Below the pieces are notes generated by a model. The model saw only the letters and a program-made list of their open reading frames with translations, ran no database searches and was not told the origin of the DNA. From NCBI GenBank assembly GCA_946892665.1, contig CAMPOT010000001.1, positions 1,736,001 to 1,800,000 of the forward strand: a stretch of DNA of 64,000 nucleotides, in the 5' to 3' direction. Shown in pieces: positions 61,234-64,000 of this stretch. Every line of letters starts with the position of its first letter. Within the stretch, counting starts at the first letter, position 1. The stretch comes from Chryseobacterium sp. Marseille-Q5410. GTDB lineage: Bacteria; Bacteroidota; Bacteroidia; Flavobacteriales; Weeksellaceae. The translations under genes and the position numbers were made by a program.

Positions 61234-63966
61234 ATGAAATTTCTCAATAAAATTATCACCGAACTCTATTCGCAAACTTCCGATCTGTCCGAATTCAATA
61301 TCGTGATTCCAGGAAAAAGACCGATTGTCTTCATTAAAAAAATCTTAAAAGAAAGAGGATATTCCGGTTTTCTACCCAACTTTTTCACCATAGAAGATTT
61401 AATTAAAGAAATAGCCGAAAAACAACCTGTTCAGGGAATCGGATTATGGCTTTTTTCATTTGAAATTTATCGTGAAATTCAGCCTTCAGAAGATTTTGCC
61501 AGTTTTTTAAAATGGTTTCCTACGCTTTTAAAAGATTGGGATGATATCCTTAAATTTCATGGAAAAGATGAAGCTGTTTTACAATATATGTTTGACGAAG
61601 AACGTATTAAAAACTGGTCCGAAAACCTCGGCGATTCCGAAGAAATACCGAGAAGAAAATTCCTGAATTTCTGGCAGAAAATGAATCTTTTTCTTCCGGT
61701 TTTAAAGAGAAAACTCAACGAAAAAAACTGGGCTACTTCAGGAATGATTCATGAATCTGCAAATGAGAAAATTGAAAATTTCGTACTGCAAACTGATAAG
61801 AAATTCGTGTTCTGCGGTTTTAATGCCTTTACTCCCGTCGAAGAAAAATTGGTAAAAAGTCTTTTGCAATGGGACAAAGCACAATGTTTTTTTCAAGCGG
61901 ACGAATATTATATCAACGATACCCGACAAGAAGCAGGGAAATTCTTAAGACAACATAAAACCTGGAAAGAATTCAATGATAGCCGTGCTTTTCAATGGAT
62001 CGAAGATGATTTTGCAAAAGATAAAACCATCAAAACCTACGAAGTTTCCGGAAATATCACGCAAAGCAAAGTTCTTCCGGAGATTTTCAAGGAACTAAAA
62101 GATGAAAATCTTTCGAATACCGCAGTGATTTTATTGGACGAAAACCTTCTACCAGCAACTTTAGAAGCGATGAGTACCGTTGATCATCTGAATATTACCA
62201 TGGGGTTTCCTCTGAAAAATTTGGGTTTCAGCAATGCGATGAAGCACGTTTTTTATCTTCAAAAACAATTGGAAAAGAAGGATTCGTCCTACTATTATCA
62301 TGATCTTCTTTCGATTTTGGAAGAACTTCCAAATGATCAGGATGACCAAAAAATCATCGCCGCTTTCAAAGCAAAAATTGAGGAAAGAAATATTGTTTAT
62401 ATCTCGAAAAACCAGTTACAGGAACTTCTATCCGGACTTTCTTATATTCAGCTTTTCACCAAACCCAATTCCGTAATTGCGTTTCTCGATTTGCTGATTG
62501 AATTCTGTTATCAATTAAAATTCAGGGAATTGGACGATATTTTATTTGAAAATATATCCCATTTTGAAAAGAGTTTTAAAATCATCAAAAATCAAATTTC
62601 TCCCTATTCGTTTGATATCAAAATGGATACTTTGGAAGTTTTGATCAATCAATTGGTAAACTCTGAAACGATTGATTTTCAGGGAGAACCATTGCAAGGT
62701 TTGCAAGTAATGGGACTTTTGGAAACCCGTCTTTTAAACTTTGAAAATATCATTCTTCTTTCTGCAAACGAGGGCAAATTACCATTGGGAAATACCCAAA
62801 ACACCTATCTTCCGTTCGATGTAAGAAATCATTTTGGAATGCATACCTTTGTAGAAAATGACAGTATTTATGCCTATCATTTTTACCGTTTAATCCAAGA
62901 TTCACAGCAAGTTCATTTGCTATTTAATGCTTTAAATTCCGGTGTAAATACAGGGGAGAAAAGCCGTTTTATTACGCAAATGGAAATTGAAGATCCACAT
63001 CATACCATCGAAAACATCATCATCGAAAATACTTCTGATCCAATTATCCAAGAACCAATTCGGATTGAAAAAACTGCTAAAGTTCAAGAAAAATTGTTGG
63101 AATGGAAAAGCAGAATTTCAGCTTCACATCTCACTTCCTACATTTATAATCCGATCGATTTTTACTTGACCAAAATTCTCAATACCAAAGAATCCACTGA
63201 AATAGAAGAAGAACTATCGCAAAGAAGTTACGGAAATTTGGTGCATTATTCACTTCAACTTATTTACGAAAAATTAATTGGTAAAGTATTGTCCATTAAT
63301 GATTTAGAACTCTCTAATCAAAAATTAAATGAAGTAATCAACGCAGCGATAGAAAAACTTAAACATCAGGTTGAATTCTACGAAAAAGGCATGAATTACA
63401 TTCACCGGTCGATTGCAGAAAGGGTAGTGCGCAATGTTTTAGAATATGACCGTAAACTTATTGAAAACGGAAATACTTTAGAAATATTGAGCGTAGAAGG
63501 GAATTTCGAAAATATTGGTTTTTATCTTGATGAAGAACAAAAAGACCAGGTGTTTTTCTACGGTTTCATCGATAGAATAGATCGGCTGAACGGAAATTTA
63601 AGAATCATCGATTTTAAAACTGCAAAAACCAAAAACCTGTCAATTTCTGAACCGAAAAAGCCCGAAGATCAAGAAAAACTGGAACGATTATTTTTCCGCG
63701 AAGATTATAAGCAAGCCATGCAGCTTTGCGTGTATGCATATTCCGTTTTGAATGAGAAAAAATATCCCGACAACTTCGTAGAATGTGGAATCTGGAGCTT
63801 TGCGGAGGTGAATAAAGGAGTTCAAAATCTTCACATTTTTCGAAATAAAGAAATTTCAGCAAATCAATTGACCATACCCATGAAATCAATCAAAAATGTG
63901 ATTTCTGAAATACTAAATCCTGAAATTGATTTTGTGGAAACTGAAAAGGTAAGTTGGGGCAATTAA
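61234..63966 (+). CDS. AddB-like PD-(D/E)XK nuclease family protein
   Basis: The 910-residue protein has an N-terminal helicase-like region with a degenerate nucleotide loop (IVIPGKRPIVFIKKIL, where a Walker A would be) and a C-terminal PD-(D/E)XK nuclease domain (SRISASHLTSYIYNPIDFYL, QRSYGNLVHYSLQLIY, GFIDRIDRLNGNLRIIDFKT with catalytic Asp and Lys). This layout is that of AddB/RexB subunits, which process DNA ends in recombination together with AddA. No AddA lies in the window; it may be just downstream. Confidence 0.85.
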   Translation: MKFLNKIITELYSQTSDLSEFNIVIPGKRPIVFIKKILKERGYSGFLPNFFTIEDLIKEIAEKQPVQGIGLWLFSFEIYREIQPSEDFASFLKWFPTLLKDWDDILKFHGKDEAVLQYMFDEERIKNWSENLGDSEEIPRRKFLNFWQKMNLFLPVLKRKLNEKNWATSGMIHESANEKIENFVLQTDKKFVFCGFNAFTPVEEKLVKSLLQWDKAQCFFQADEYYINDTRQEAGKFLRQHKTWKEFNDSRAFQWIEDDFAKDKTIKTYEVSGNITQSKVLPEIFKELKDENLSNTAVILLDENLLPATLEAMSTVDHLNITMGFPLKNLGFSNAMKHVFYLQKQLEKKDSSYYYHDLLSILEELPNDQDDQKIIAAFKAKIEERNIVYISKNQLQELLSGLSYIQLFTKPNSVIAFLDLLIEFCYQLKFRELDDILFENISHFEKSFKIIKNQISPYSFDIKMDTLEVLINQLVNSETIDFQGEPLQGLQVMGLLETRLLNFENIILLSANEGKLPLGNTQNTYLPFDVRNHFGMHTFVENDSIYAYHFYRLIQDSQQVHLLFNALNSGVNTGEKSRFITQMEIEDPHHTIENIIIENTSDPIIQEPIRIEKTAKVQEKLLEWKSRISASHLTSYIYNPIDFYLTKILNTKESTEIEEELSQRSYGNLVHYSLQLIYEKLIGKVLSINDLELSNQKLNEVINAAIEKLKHQVEFYEKGMNYIHRSIAERVVRNVLEYDRKLIENGNTLEILSVEGNFENIGFYLDEEQKDQVFFYGFIDRIDRLNGNLRIIDFKTAKTKNLSISEPKKPEDQEKLERLFFREDYKQAMQLCVYAYSVLNEKKYPDNFVECGIWSFAEVNKGVQNLHIFRNKEISANQLTIPMKSIKNVISEILNPEIDFVETEKVSWGN

Positions 63967-64000
63967 AGGTTTCATTTATTTTAAAACTTTAATAAAATGT

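Overview
The window looks like chromosomal DNA of a flavobacterium, probably of the Chryseobacterium/Kaistella group (Weeksellaceae). The reasons are low GC content, promoters of the Bacteroidota type (TTTG, about 19-20 bases, then TAnnTTTG), very few Shine-Dalgarno sites, type IX secretion sorting domains (both type A and type B), a monomeric isocitrate dehydrogenase, methylmalonyl-CoA mutase, mevalonate kinase, and the THUMP-like methyltransferase typical of this phylum. The species assignment is inference. I see no insertion sequence, prophage, CRISPR array or rRNA. One tRNA (Arg, anticodon UCG) is present.

Layout. 1-6.3 kb: end of methylmalonyl-CoA mutase small subunit, a THUMP-like methyltransferase, a small lipoprotein, an M20 dipeptidase, an SDR oxidoreductase and etfBA. 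6.4-15.9 kb: a decayed sensor histidine kinase, a bifunctional nuclease, nucleoside and UMF1 transporters, a thiolase, then mevalonate kinase, a UbiA prenyltransferase and an rRNA pseudouridine synthase. 16-24.8 kb: an ECF sigma factor with an overlapping membrane partner, isocitrate dehydrogenase, thiol peroxidase, a run of AHSA1/VOC genes containing a DUF1801 relic, a second ECF sigma factor with two small membrane proteins, and a J-domain protein. 24.8-35.1 kb: an unlisted cysteine-rich microprotein on the minus strand, gcvP, a MazEF pair, dGTPase, an SPFH protein, two envelope proteins, a DUF962 protein and an amino-acid permease. 35.5-45 kb: a lipoprotein esterase, a large T9SS protein, and a TPR protein followed by an outer-membrane barrel. 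45-53 kb: tRNA-Arg, the ohr/ohrR/nitroreductase peroxide group, a transaldolase-like enzyme, and a four-gene operon for an extracytosolic flavin electron-transfer chain (ankyrin protein, DUF2271, PepSY-flavodoxin reductase, ApbE). 53-64 kb: a lone MnmA C-terminal protein, a secreted endonuclease I, a potassium channel, Nif3, a cysteine-free CdsZ-like protein, an aminotransferase, rsmG, a lipoprotein and an AddB-like nuclease.

The most interesting signals are these. (1) The second ECF sigma cassette: an identical 15-base element, the same 13-base spacer and a CGTCT box lie both before the sigma gene and before the downstream small gene, and the two small proteins share a C-terminal motif, which suggests a compact autoregulated envelope-response module. 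(2) The flavin operon, where the DUF2271 protein carries a near-match to the ApbE flavinylation motif and a doubled TGATAATT lies just upstream of the promoter. (3) The conserved-looking 50-residue cysteine-rich gene with an excellent promoter and no 5' leader. (4) A possible small RNA with its own promoter and terminator near 55.8 kb. Several start codons were moved because a promoter or terminator lies inside the longer reading frame.
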